A model generated the notes under the pieces. The model was not told the DNA's origin and searched no databases. It saw nothing but the letters and a program-made list of their open reading frames with translations. A program made the position numbers and the translations under genes. This document shows, piece by piece, positions 19,671-29,486 of a stretch of DNA of 64,000 nucleotides. The stretch comes from Apirhabdus apintestini (GTDB lineage Bacteria > Pseudomonadota > Gammaproteobacteria > Enterobacterales > Enterobacteriaceae): positions 434,001-498,000 of the forward strand of contig CP138906.1 of assembly GCA_033977085.1 (NCBI GenBank), read 5' to 3'. Every line of letters starts with the position of its first letter. The first letter of the stretch is position 1.

Positions 19671-21209
19671 TTTAACCGGTCAGCCGTTCGACTTTGACGA
19701 CGAATTGCAGACAGAGCAGGAAGCGCTGGCGCTGGTGATGAAGCGAACACAGGAGCACCCGTCGAGCGGTATTACACCGAACCGCGCCGCGCAGCTGCTG
19801 CGCGATGCTGAACGCGGTGACCTGTCCGCGCAGGCAGACCTCGCCTTTGATATGGAAGAGAAAGACACGCACCTGTTCTCTGAACTGAGCAAGCGCCGTC
19901 TGGCGATTCAGGGGCTGGAATGGAGCATCAAACCGCCGAAGAACGCCAGCGCACAGGAAAAGCGGGACGCGGAAATGCTGGACGAGCTGCTGCGCGATGC
20001 GGCCTGGTTTGAGGACGGTATTTTTGATGCCGGTGATGCCATCCTCAAGGGCTACTCAATGCAGGAAATCGAATGGGGCTGGCTCGGTAAAATGCGTGTG
20101 CCGGTCGCCCTGCATCATCGCGATGCCGCACTGTTCTGCGCCAACCCTGACAACCTGAACGAGCTGCGGTTACGTGATGGCAGCTATGAGGGGTACAGCT
20201 ACAGCCGTTCGGCTGGTTCCGGCACCAGGCAAAATCACGTTCCGGCTACGTGGGCACCCACGGGCTGGTGCGGACACTTGTCTGGCCGTTCATCTTCAAA
20301 AATTACAGCGTGCGCGACTTTGCCGAGTTTCTGGAGGTGTACGGCCTGCCGATGCGCGTCGGCAAATATCCGACCGGCGCCACGGCTCGCGAGAAAGCTA
20401 CCCTGATGCAGGCCGTCATGGACATTGGGCGCAGAGCTGGCGGGATTATCCCAATGGGGATGACGCTGGACTTTCAGAGCGCGGCCAACGGCCAGGCCGA
20501 CCCGTTTATCGCCATGATGGGCTGGGCCGAAAAAGCGATGTCCAAAGCGATTCTCGGCGGTACGCTCACCACCGAGGCGGGTGATAAAGGCGCCCGCAGT
20601 CTGGGCGAGGTACACAACGAGGTGCGCCATGAGATCCGCAACGCCGACGTGCGCCAGCTTGAGCGCACTATTGGGCGCGATCTGCTGTTCCCGCTGCTGG
20701 CACTCAACAGCCGTAGCCCGGTAGACCCGCGCCGCCTGCCGCGCATGGATTTTGACACCAGTGAGGCCGAGGACATCGCCATTTTCGCGGATGCGATCCC
20801 GAAACTGGCGGTGGGTATGCCGGTGCCGGTGTCCTGGATTCAGTCAAAACTGAATATTCCGCAACCTGCCGATGATGAGCCGGTATTCAGTGTGCAGAGT
20901 GCCGCGCCTGAATCCGACGCCCCGGCGCCGTCCGGTCAGGCTGCGTTGTCAGCGACAGCGCCGCAGAATGGCGTTACGGATGCGCCCGACGAAATGGCCG
21001 CAGGGGTCACTGCGTCAGAGCTTCAACAGGCTGTTGACCCCATGCTGAAACCCGTCATTGCGGCCATTATTAAAGATGGCCCGGAGGAAGCATTAAAACA
21101 GGCTGGCGCGCTTTACAGCGAGCTGGACGACAGCGCCCTGATTGACCTGCTGACCCGTGCCATTTTCGTCGCTGACCTGTGGGGGCATATCGATGCCACA
21201 GACCGTTGA
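19654..21209 (+). CDS. Portal protein (Mu gp29-like, DUF935)
   Basis: Forms the dodecameric channel at one capsid vertex. ATG 19654 begins MGQIVDLTGQPFDFDDELQ. Conserved stretches include ITPNRAAQLLRDAERGD, EKDTHLFSELSKRRLAIQGLE (portion), GYSMQEIEWGW, KNYSVRDFAEFLEVYGLPMR and AILGGTLTTEAGDKGARSL. One frameshift near 20205 (the joined reading continues FRHQAKSRSGYVGTHGLV). About 518 aa. Overlaps gp30 by 17 bases. Confidence 0.9.
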
Positions 21210-22521
21210 CCTGGCCTATGCCGCCCGGTTGCCCCCCAAAGAGGCCGTCGCATACTTCCGGGCAAAGGGCCACAACGTTACCTGGAACTGGTACGAGCAA
21301 CTGACCGATGCGCACGCCCGCGCCTTTACCGTGGCAAAGGCGGCGCGTCTTGATGTGCTGAATACCATCCGGGATGAAGTTGACCGGGCGATTCACGATG
21401 GCATCACACAGCGCGAATTTACCCGCACCCTGGCTCCGCGCCTGCAAAAGCTCGGTTGGTGGGGAAAGCAGATCGTCGTTGATGGTGACGGTAACGCGAA
21501 AGAGATCCAGTTGGGGAGTCCGCGCCGTCTTGCCACCATCTACAACGTGAACACCCGCACGGCGTATAACGCTGGCCGTTACGCCCAGATGATGAATACG
21601 GCGGAAGAGTTTCCGTTCTGGCAGTACGTGGCAATCATGGACAGCAGAACCCGGCCAGAACATGCAAAGCTGCATCTGATGGTATTTCGTTACGACGATC
21701 CGTTCTGGAAAACGCATTATCCGCCTAACGGCTGGAGTTGCCGTTGTCGTGTCCGTGCGCTGTCCGCTGCGCGTATGAAAGCGCTGGGCCTTAAAGTCAG
21801 CTATGGGGCATCGTTTGTGCATACCCATGACGTTGACGCTGGTGTTGATGAAACCACGGGCGAACTGTTCCGCACCACTTCTACTACGTTCGATAATGGC
21901 CGCGTAAAAATGACCCCGGATGTGGGCTGGTCATACAACCCCGGTTCGGCGGCATTTGGTACAGACCAGTCATTAATCCGTAAACTGGTGGAAACCCGCG
22001 ACGCGCAGTTGCGTGAGCAGGTTGTCCAGTCGCTGAACAACAGCCGCGAGCGCCAGTTGTCATTTTCACTCTGGGCCAGGCGTCTGATGGATACCCGGCG
22101 CGCCGGTCACGGTGTTCAAACGCTGGGATTTATGACCGAGAGCGTCGCGAACGCCGTGCGCCAGCGTACCGGAACGGAGCCGTCGCGCCTGCTGGTCATG
22201 AGCGAGAAAAGCCTGATGCACGCCGACAGCGCGAAGCACCATAAAACCGGTGTGGCGCTCCAGCCGGAAGACCTGCAATTGTTGCCCACATTGATGGCGA
22301 CACCTCAGGCCGTGCTGTGGGACAAACGGCACAATAATCTGCTGTACATCGTCACCAGCAGCGACGGCACGGCCAAAGTGGCAGTGAACGCGGCGCAGTC
22401 TGTTAAGCGGGTGCCGGATACGCTGGATGTGCTGATTAACGCCTATCGTGTTGAAGCGCAGAGCCTGAAAACCGATATTGTCGGGGGCTGGCTGGAGGTG
22501 CTGGAGGGAAGTGTTGATTAA
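21193..22521 (+). CDS. F: Mu gp30-like minor head protein (SPP1 gp7 / MuF family)
   Basis: Head morphogenesis protein injected or placed near the portal. Begins MPQTVDLAYAARLPPKEAVA. The MuF core is visible: YNVNTRTAYNAGRYAQM, FPFWQYVAIMDSRTRPEHA and HYPPNGWSCRCRVRAL. The C-terminal ~130 aa (SRLLVMSEKSLMHADS, DVLINAYRVEAQSL) look like an extra phage barnase/EndoU-type tail domain, which is uncertain. 442 aa, intact. ATG 21193 lies within the portal gene. Confidence 0.9.
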   Translation: MPQTVDLAYAARLPPKEAVAYFRAKGHNVTWNWYEQLTDAHARAFTVAKAARLDVLNTIRDEVDRAIHDGITQREFTRTLAPRLQKLGWWGKQIVVDGDGNAKEIQLGSPRRLATIYNVNTRTAYNAGRYAQMMNTAEEFPFWQYVAIMDSRTRPEHAKLHLMVFRYDDPFWKTHYPPNGWSCRCRVRALSAARMKALGLKVSYGASFVHTHDVDAGVDETTGELFRTTSTTFDNGRVKMTPDVGWSYNPGSAAFGTDQSLIRKLVETRDAQLREQVVQSLNNSRERQLSFSLWARRLMDTRRAGHGVQTLGFMTESVANAVRQRTGTEPSRLLVMSEKSLMHADSAKHHKTGVALQPEDLQLLPTLMATPQAVLWDKRHNNLLYIVTSSDGTAKVAVNAAQSVKRVPDTLDVLINAYRVEAQSLKTDIVGGWLEVLEGSVD

Positions 22522-22593
22522 GCCGGTAACGGGAATCGAACCCGTATACATGCGCCTGTTGGCACACCGCTTTACCGTTAAGCGTATACCGGC
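22521..22593 (-). tRNA. tRNA-like cloverleaf, antisense in the head operon
   Basis: Read on the minus strand, all four arms form: acceptor GCCGGTA/TACCGGC (7 bp, perfect), D-stem CGCT/AGCG with GG in the loop, anticodon stem TGTGC/GCGCA (one G-T), and T-arm ACGGG-TTCGATT-CCCGT (perfect, canonical TTCRA). The anticodon loop has six bases (CAACAG) and no U33, so no anticodon can be assigned. It may be a degenerate tRNA, a tRNA mimic, or a tRNA with one sequencing error. Confidence 0.65.
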
Positions 22594-22629
22594 TTACGGC
22601 CAGTATACGACACCTCAGGAGGTCAGTAA

Positions 22630-23120
22630 ATGAGCATCGACTTAGCGGTTGTTGTGGATGTCCGCCGCATCCAGGCAGCCTTTGCCAGTCTGGGCGCTAT
22701 GGCGAACGACCGGGAGATTCCCCGCATCGCTGCCGGGGCGCTGCTGTCGTCCACCGAGCAGGCATTCGAACAGGAAGCCGACCCGGTAACCGGGCAGCAC
22801 TGGTCATCATGGAGCGACCCGTATCTGGCGTGGCGCGAGCAGCACGGCCACACACCGGGGAAAATCCTGACGCTGAATGGCGACCTTGCCCGCAGCATTA
22901 CAACCGATTACGGCCCGGACTATGCCCTGATTGGTTCGCCGAAGGTATACGCCGCCATCCACCAGTGGGGAGGAACTGCCGGAATGCCCCCGGCCCGGCA
23001 GCGGTTCCTGCGCGTCCGTATATGGGGCTGGATAAGCCAGGCGAGGCGGATATCTTCAATGCCATCAAAAACGCGCTGAACGCGCCACAGGGGAGTGATA
23101 CGATTCATGGCGCGCAATGA
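22630..23120 (+). CDS. G: Mu gp31 (G)-like virion morphogenesis protein
   Basis: Tail completion or head-tail joining protein. MSIDLAVVVDVRRIQAAFAS, then LTLNGDLARSITTDYGPDYA and AAIHQWGGTAGMPPARQRF, the typical phage virion morphogenesis core. Frameshift near 23010; the other frame gives ARPYMGLDKPGEADIFNAIK to the stop at 23118. About 163 aa. Ribosome site CAGGAGG. Confidence 0.87.
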
Positions 23121-23308
23121 GGCGCCCGCAATCTTTTAAACGCTCTCAGAGCGAATTAAACGGGGTTTGAACGCGACCCGCGACACCCTCCCGCCCCGTT
23201 TCCCATTTTCCCGCTATTTTCCTCCTGTATCAGTAGTCAAACGTAATAAACCCATCCCCTCACGCGTACCGCTGAAAATGGCCGCTCAGTCACTTACATG
23301 AGCAGGCC
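23121..23308 (+). promoter_or_regulatory. Untranslated gap with putative late promoter before the protease gene
   Basis: 188 bases without a gene. CGTAATAAACCCATCCCC (23242-23259) matches the element before lys and com. In Mu a late promoter (PI) lies at this place. Confidence 0.5.
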
Positions 23309-24449
23309 ATGAACAAAAACGCTATCGCCGTCGCCATTCTGAACGCCAGCGCGGAAAACGCTCCTGTTGGTATTGCCATGCTGGCCGCGACCGCCGTCGA
23401 TGATGGCTGGTATCAGTTGCTACCTGCTGGTCGGTTTCGTTCCCGCGATGGCCGTCCGGAAGATGTGCCGGACGGCTGGCTGATGAATGCCGGTATCGCC
23501 GCCCGCCTGATTGCTGGCGTGCGTGCTCTCGGCCAGGACGTGTTGATTGATTACGAGCACAACCAGCTTCGCAAGATGCAGAAAGACGTTGCACTCCCTC
23601 CGGAATCACTGGCGGCGGCGGGCTGGTTTAACGCTGATGAAATGCAGTGGCGTGAAAACGAGGGGTTGTTCATCAAGCCCCGCTGGACGCCTGCTGCCCG
23701 CCTGCGAATCGACAACGGGGAATTTGGTTACCTCTCTGCTGTATTCCCCTATGCCGCTAACGGCGAGCCAACAGCGCTGCGTATGGCTGCGTTGACCAAC
23801 GACCCCGGTGCGACGGGCATGAAACGCCTGGCGGCGCTGGCTGCGAAATTTCCCGACAACTCACCTCAACAGGAGAGCCTCCCCATGAACGAAAAGCTGC
23901 GTCAGTTGCTGGCGCGCCTGGGTATCACCGTGCCCGAAAAAGCAGAAATCACTGACGAGCAGGCAACGGCTGCATTGTCTGCATTCGATGTCATCAAGGC
24001 TAACGCGGGAAAAGTTGCGGCGCTTTCTGCCGAACTGGAAACCGCCAGAACTGCGTCAGCGGGTGCCGTTGACCTGACGAAGTATGTCCCGGTCGAGGCC
24101 TACAACGCCGTGCGTAAGCAACTGGCGGAGGTGAGCGGCCAGCATTCCACCGCCACGCTGTCTGCCGTGCTGGATAAGGCCGAGCAGGAAGGCCGCATTT
24201 TCAAGTGCGAGCGTGGTTACTTCGAGCGAGCTCGGCGGGCAGATTGGCGTTGCCGCGCTCTCAGCGCAGCTCGACCAGAAACAACCCATTGCTGCGCTGT
24301 CTGCCATGCAGACCGTCACCACGCCCGGCGTGGAGCAGTCGCAGAAAGAACGACTGGCCGCGCTTTCAGCGGATGAGAAAGCGGCAGCTAAAGCGCTCGG
24401 CATCACTGATGCGGAGTATCAGAAACTCAAAGAGGATGAAAAGGCATGA
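23309..24449 (+). CDS. I: Prohead protease (Mu I-like) with C-terminal scaffold
   Basis: Cleaves scaffold and itself during capsid maturation. N-terminal protease domain has VLIDYEHNQLR and GYLSAVFPYAANGEPTA around residues 75-155. The C-terminal part from about residue 193 is a helical scaffold rich in Ala. A frameshift near 24212 changes to ARVVTSSELGGQIGVAALSA and the stop at 24447-24449. About 380 aa. Overlaps the major head gene by four bases. Confidence 0.9.
23885..24449 (+). CDS. Z: Capsid scaffold (Mu Z-like), internal start in the protease gene
   Basis: An in-frame ATG at 23885 is preceded by CAACAGGAGAGC, a good ribosome site, and gives MNEKLRQLLARLGITVPE. In Mu the scaffold Z is made from an internal start in the protease gene; the same layout is seen here. 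About 188 aa, carrying the same frameshift near 24212 as the long form. Confidence 0.75.
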
Positions 24450-25391
24450 TTGTTACCCCGGCCTCAATCTCGGCACTGATGACCACCTATCGCAAGGATT
24501 TCCAGGGAGGTCTGGGCGATGCCCCGTCGCAGTATGCAGAAATTGCGATGACAGTACCGTCATCATCCAAGTCCAACACCTACGGCTGGCTGGGTAAGTT
24601 CCCGTCGCTGGTCGAGTGGGTTGGTAAGCGCACCATCCAGCAGATGCAGGCGCATGGCTACACCATCACAAACAAAACCTACCAGGGCACCGTCGGCATC
24701 CCCGCGATGATTTCGAGGACGATAACCTGGGGTTTACCGCCCGGTATTCCAGGAAATGGGTCGTGCGGCGGGCGTTCAGCCGGACGAGCTGGTGTTTGCG
24801 CTGCTGAAAGACGGATTCAGCCAGGCGTGCTATGACGGCCAGAACTTCTTTGATGACGAGCACCCGGTCTATCCGAACGTGGACGGCACCGGCGATGCTG
24901 TCCACGTTTCAAACATCATCACGCAGGCACCGTCAAAAGACAGTGAAGGCGCGGATGTGCCGTGGTCGGGCCTGCCGTTCTACCTGCTGGACTGCTCACG
25001 CGCCGTCAAGCCGCTGATTTTCCAGGAGCGCCGTAAGCCTGAACTCATTACGAAAACCAGTGTAACCGACGATCACGTCTTCATGGAAAACGAGTTCCTG
25101 TTCGGCGCCAGTGCGCGTCGTGCGGCCGGTTTTTCATTCTGGCAGATGGCCGTTGCCGTTAAGGGCGATATGACGCTGGATAATCTCTGGGGTGGCTGGC
25201 AGATGATGCGTGGCTTTGAAGGTGATGGCGGCAAAAAACTCGGCCTGAAACCAACGCACATTGTTGTCCCAGCCGGTCTGGAAAAACAGGCCACGCAGTT
25301 GCTGAACCGCGAGCTGTTTGCAGAGGGGAATACCACCGTCTCTAACGAGATGAAAGGCAAGCTGAAGCTGATTGTCGCTGACTACCTGTAA
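24446..25391 (+). CDS. T: Major capsid protein (Mu T-like)
   Basis: Main head subunit. Begins MIVTPASISALMTTYRKDFQ; middle YGWLGKFPSLVEWVGKRTI; later FYLLDCSRAVKPLIFQERRK and FLFGASARRAAGFSFWQMA. Frameshifts near 24700-24750 (the missing joint reads PRDDFEDDNLGVYRPVFQEM). About 314 aa. Followed by a short hairpin, AAAGGCGG...CCGCCTTT, at 25400-25421. Confidence 0.92.
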
Positions 25392-25399
25392 GCCCATTT

Positions 25400-25421
25400 A
25401 AAGGCGGTTCACGCCGCCTTT
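25400..25421 (+). terminator. Hairpin after the major capsid gene
   Basis: AAAGGCGG TTCACG CCGCCTTT forms an 8-bp stem followed by AATCC. It may cap or partially terminate the capsid transcript; the T-run is short. Confidence 0.55.
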
Positions 25422-25450
25422 AATCCCTGTTTAAAGGAGAAATCTGTGTC

Positions 25451-25890
25451 ATGTCCGACGAAATTAAAAACAGTGCTGGCAATGCTGGCGATGGGATTCA
25501 GGAAAGTGACGCAGCGCTTTATCGCGTTGAAGTCAAATGTCCACGCCCGGTCTACCGCCGTGCGGGTTATTCACTGGTTCGCGGTAAAAACGCCATTGAC
25601 TGTGTTACCGCTCAACAGCTCGCCGTGCTTAACGCTGACCCGATGCTCTCTGTCGCTGTGGTATCTGAAACGCCAGTACCGCCGGGTGATGAAGAGAGGG
25701 GCTGGGCGTTCTGGACGTGGGCGATCTGAATGAGCGTATCCGCGCTGCGGTGGCAACGCTGGATAAGGACAACCCCGGCCACTATACCCGGACGGGCGCC
25801 CCGCGCGTGTCGGCGGTCGCTGAAGCGCTGGACGAAACCATCACCGGCGAACAACTGAAAGCCGCGATGGCCGAAACTGACGAGGGTTAA
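25451..25890 (+). CDS. Mu gp35-like protein, frameshifted
   Basis: Head-region protein of unknown role. First part YRVEVKCPRPVYRRAGYSLV and NAIDCVTAQQLAVLNADPML; after a one-base shift near 25697 it continues GLGVLDVGDLNERIRAAVAT and ends AAMAETDEG at 25890. About 146 aa. Ribosome site AAAGGAGAA. ATG 25451 is preferred. Confidence 0.82.
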
Positions 25891-25893
25891 ACC

Positions 25894-26316
25894 ATGTACG
25901 CCACGGTCAGCGATATGTGCCTGCGTTACCAGCGCCGCAACCTCGATCTGCTCACCAGTAGCAAGACCGAAGGTGGTCAGCCTGATGACGCGATTATTCA
26001 GAACGCGCTGAATGACGCCAGCGCCCTGATTGACAGCTATATCTCCGCCTGCTACACGCTGCCGTTGTCCGTGGTGCCCGGCGCGCTGGCGCAGCAGTGC
26101 TGCGTCATTGCCTGGTATTACCTGAACGACATGCGCGCCACCGAACAGGCCACGCAGCGTTACAAAGACGCGGTGCGCTGGCTGGAATCCGTGCGCGACG
26201 GCAAAACCCCGCTGGGCGTTGACGCTGACACAGCCACCGCGCCGGACAGTGAAAATCTGGCGCAGGTGGTGGCCGACCCGCTGGTGTTCTCACGTAAGCA
26301 ACGGGGGTTTATCTGA
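25894..26316 (+). CDS. Mu gp36-like protein (DUF1320)
   Basis: Head-tail connector region. 140 aa, MYATVSDMCLRYQRRNLDLL, with ASALIDSYISACYTLPLSV and RYKDAVRWLESVRDGKTPLG as in DUF1320. Intact. Stop overlaps the next start (TGATGA). Confidence 0.88.
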   Translation: MYATVSDMCLRYQRRNLDLLTSSKTEGGQPDDAIIQNALNDASALIDSYISACYTLPLSVVPGALAQQCCVIAWYYLNDMRATEQATQRYKDAVRWLESVRDGKTPLGVDADTATAPDSENLAQVVADPLVFSRKQRGFI

Positions 26317-26858
26317 TGATCGGGGAAACAGAAACCGCCCTGTTAGCCCGCGTTCGTGAGGTATTCGGCGCCACGCTACGCCAGGTGGATACTCACCCCG
26401 GCACCTGGTCGGATATCGATATTCGCCGGATTCTGATGTCGCCGCCTGCGGTTTATCTGGCCTGGCTCGGTTGCGGTGAAGGCCGTACCCGCCGCGAGGT
26501 GGAAAGCCGCTGGGTGTTCTATGTGGCCGCAGAGTTGCTTAACGGGCGCGAGGCTGACCGTCTCGGTGTGTACCAGATTGTCGAGCGCCTGGTCGCCGCG
26601 ATTAACGGCCAGAGTTTCGGGGCAACAACCGGAATGAAGCTGACCAAAGGCCAGAACCTCTATACCGATGCGCAGGGCAATCAGGGCGTCGCCCTGTATG
26701 GCCTCTATTTCAGCGGAACAACCCCGCTGCCGTGCGAAGTGGATGTGTCAACGCTCGATGACTTCGAACGGCACTGGCAGACGTGGCACCTGCCGGACGG
26801 CACCCCGGAATTTGCCGCCCATATCAACGTAAACGAGAGAGTGAATAACGATGGCTGA
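26316..26858 (+). CDS. Mu gp37-like protein (DUF1834)
   Basis: 180 aa, intact. IGETETALLARVREVFGATL at the start; GVYQIVERLVAAINGQSFG and GVALYGLYFSG in the second half fit the DUF1834 tail-terminator-like group. Eight-base overlap with the next small gene. Confidence 0.85.
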   Translation: MIGETETALLARVREVFGATLRQVDTHPGTWSDIDIRRILMSPPAVYLAWLGCGEGRTRREVESRWVFYVAAELLNGREADRLGVYQIVERLVAAINGQSFGATTGMKLTKGQNLYTDAQGNQGVALYGLYFSGTTPLPCEVDVSTLDDFERHWQTWHLPDGTPEFAAHINVNERVNNDG

Positions 26859-27039
26859 AGACCTGTTTTTCATCAAGCCAGCGCCGGGGCGTTCTGTCCG
26901 TGACCCGCGCACGATGAAGCTGTTACCCAACGCGGGTGCCAGCAAACCACGTAATGCGTACTGGATGCGCCGTGCTGCTGCCGGTGATGTGGTGGTGATT
27001 GAGTCCACGCAGAAAACCAAAAAGGCGAAAGCGAAATGA
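26851..27039 (+). CDS. Mu gp38-like protein (DUF2635)
   Basis: 62 aa, basic C-terminus (TQKTKKAKAK). FFIKPAPGRSVRDPRTMKLL is typical of DUF2635, found just before the sheath gene in Mu-like phages. Four-base overlap with the sheath start. Confidence 0.85.
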   Translation: MAEDLFFIKPAPGRSVRDPRTMKLLPNAGASKPRNAYWMRRAAAGDVVVIESTQKTKKAKAK

Positions 27040-28552
27040 GCAACATCTCTTTCAATGAAATTCCCGGCGCCGGTGACCTGCGCGTCCCGCTCGCCTACAT
27101 CGAATTCGATAACAGCAACGCGGTAACCGGGACGCCGCAGCCGCGCCAGCGTGTGCTGATGTTCGGCCAGCGCGCAACCAAAGACGGCCAGCCTGTGGGC
27201 TCGGCGATTAACGATCAGCCGCTGCGCATCTATTCTGCGTCTCAGGCATCGGCGGCATTCGGCCAAGGCTCCATGATGCACCTGATGTGCCAGTCGTTTC
27301 TGGATATCAACCGCACGGCGGATCTGTGGTGCATCCCGCAGGGTGACGGCAGCGGCGCAGAGGCGGCAACTATCAATCTGAATGGTACGGCTACCGGAAG
27401 CGGTGTCCTGGTGACCTATGTTGGTGGTACGCGCCTGGCGGTGTCGGTGCTGGAAGAGGATACCGGCGCTCGGATTGCTGATGCACTGGCAGAACTGATT
27501 AACGGCACCTCTGACCTACCGGTAACGGCGGAGGTCGTGCCGGATGCCGGGGGCGACGATGGCGATGATACACACGCCGATATCGTGCTGACGGCAAAAT
27601 TTGCCGGGCGCTCGGCGCCAACGGACGTCCGCTGGAACTACTACAGTGGCGAGGCGCTGCCGGGAGGCATTAATGCCAGTGTTACGTATCCTGCCGGTGC
27701 AACGGATAACCCGAGCATTGCGGCGGCTGTCGCGAACATGGGCGAGCAGCAGTACAAATACATCGTCATGCCGTATCTCGATGAACCTAACCTGAACCTG
27801 CTGCGTACCGAGCTCGAAAGACCGCTGGGGGCCGGTGAATCAGGCGGACGGCTTCGCGGTGACGTCGTACCACGGCACCCTCGGCGGGCTGACGGATTTT
27901 GGCCTGAGCCGTAACGATCACCTGATTTGCTGCCTGGGCGTTCCCGCCACACCACAGCCGCAGTACGTCTGGTGCGCCAGTCTCTGTGCGGTTGCGGCGG
28001 CGTCGCTCACAATTGACCCGGCGCGCCCGCTCCAGACGCTGACGATTCCGGGCCTGATGCCGCCTGGAGCTGAAAGACCGCTTTACGTGGGCTGAGCGTA
28101 ATTCGCTGCTATTCGACGGCATCTCAACGTTCACCGTGAATGATGGCGGTGAGGTGCAGATTGAACGCCTGATTACGATGTACCGCACAAACAGCTATGG
28201 CGACCCTGACCCGTCCTATCTGGACGTGAATACCATCGCCACGCTCAGTTACCTGCGTTATTCAACCCGCGTGCGCATCACCCAGAAATTCCCGCGCCAC
28301 AAGCTGGCCGATGACGGGTCAAACTTTGCGCCGGGTCAGGCGGTTGTGACGCCGTCCATTATCAGGACTGAACTGCTGGCCCTGTTCCAGGAATGGGAGC
28401 TTGCCGGGCTGGTTGAAGACTTCGACACGTACAAGGACGAGCTACTGGTCACGCGCAGCAGCAGCGACCGTAACCGCGTCGATGTGCTGGCCGGGCCGAA
28501 CCTGATTAACCAGTTCCGCATTTTTGCGGAGCAGATTCGCTTCATCCAGTAA
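27036..28552 (+). CDS. L: Tail sheath protein (Mu L-like)
   Basis: Contractile sheath. MSNISFNEIPGAGDLRVPLA, VLMFGQRATKDGQPVGSAIN, NRTADLWCIPQGDGSGAEAA and the C-terminal YLRYSTRVRITQKFPRHKLA, SIIRTELLALFQEWELAGLV match Mu-type sheath proteins. Frameshifts near 27820 and 28065 split it into three parts that join in order. About 505 aa. Confidence 0.92.
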
Positions 28553-28563
28553 GGGGGATTTTT

Positions 28564-28919
28564 ATGGCAGGAAATCAGCGCCAGGGCGTTGCGTTTATTC
28601 GCGTGAATGGCCGCGAACTGGAAACGATGGAGGGGCATCATTCACCCCGTCCGGCACCACCCGCGAGGATGTTATTGGCTCCCGCGTCTATGGCTGGAAA
28701 GGCAAGCCCCGCGCCGCAAAGGTGGAATGCAAAATTCCGGGCGGCGGGGATATCGGGCTGGATGAAGTGATCGCCTGGGATAACGTCACCGTCGAGTTTC
28801 AGGCAGACACCGGCGAAACCTGGCTGATGGCGAATGCCTGGCAGTCAGACGAGCCGAAAAACGATGGGGGCGAAATCTCCATTTCATTCACCGCAAAAGA
28901 AAGTAAGCGCATCGCATAA
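28564..28919 (+). CDS. M: Tail tube protein (Mu M-like)
   Basis: Inner tube of the contractile tail. AGNQRQGVAFIRVNGRELE; a shift near 28640 leads to GASFTPSGTTREDVIGSRVY and the conserved end FTAKESKRIA. 118 aa. Ribosome site AAGGGGGATT. Confidence 0.9.
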
Positions 28920-28928
28920 GGGGAAACC

Positions 28929-29355
28929 ATGTCACAACCGGATGAAGCAGTAATGCTGGAGCAGGAAATTCTGGAACAGCTTAAAAACGGCGGTTTTCGC
29001 CTGACTGATGGCCTGCCGTATGGCGCCGGTGACGACGCCGAAATGCAGTATGACGTCACGTTCCGCGAACTGACGGCGGGCGACATCATCGACGCACTGG
29101 CTCGCCTCCGAGCGTGTGGTCGAAACCCGCAACGGCCCGCAACTGGTGTCCAGCGCTGCGCAGATGGGAATCGAACTGCTGCGCCGTCAGATTGGCAGCG
29201 TGGGCTGCATCAAAGGCCCGCTGTCGGTGGTTATGCTCAAGAAACTGTCAACCGCAGATTTTGAGCGCCTGACCATTGCGTCCGAGATGAAAGACTCCGC
29301 AGCAGCGGCAAAGCTGGCATCCGAACGGGGGCGAGTGGCTGCGGTATCGGAATGA
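28929..29355 (+). CDS. Tail assembly chaperone (Mu gp41-like)
   Basis: Short product of the chaperone pair that coats the tape measure. DVTFRELTAGDIIDAL and VMLKKLSTADFERLTIASEM are typical. A likely artefactual shift near 29102 (should read about LASERVVETRNGPQL). Ends SERGRVAAVSE at 29355. A run of five G at 29327-29331 near the 3' end is the slippery site for the longer form. Confidence 0.85.
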
Positions 29356-29482
29356 TGTCGAGCGGGCCGCGATAGCGGTCGGGGTCATCATGAAAGGTGG
29401 CCCCGAGTGGGCGATGGCCCAGCCGCTATCAAGGCTTTTCCGGTACTGCCAGCAGGCTGAAAAAATTACCAAAGGAAAATAA
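28929..29482 (+). CDS. gp41-42 fusion made by -2 programmed frameshift
   Basis: Zero frame GAA CGG GGG CGA; slipping back two bases on CGGGGGC gives GGG GGC GAG TGG and extends the protein by HPNGGEWLRYRNDVERAAIA to FRYCQQAEKITKGK, stop 29480. Mu is known to use a -2 shift at this gene, unlike the -1 of most tailed phages. The downstream frame has no start of its own. Confidence 0.7.
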
Positions 29483-29486
29483 TCAC

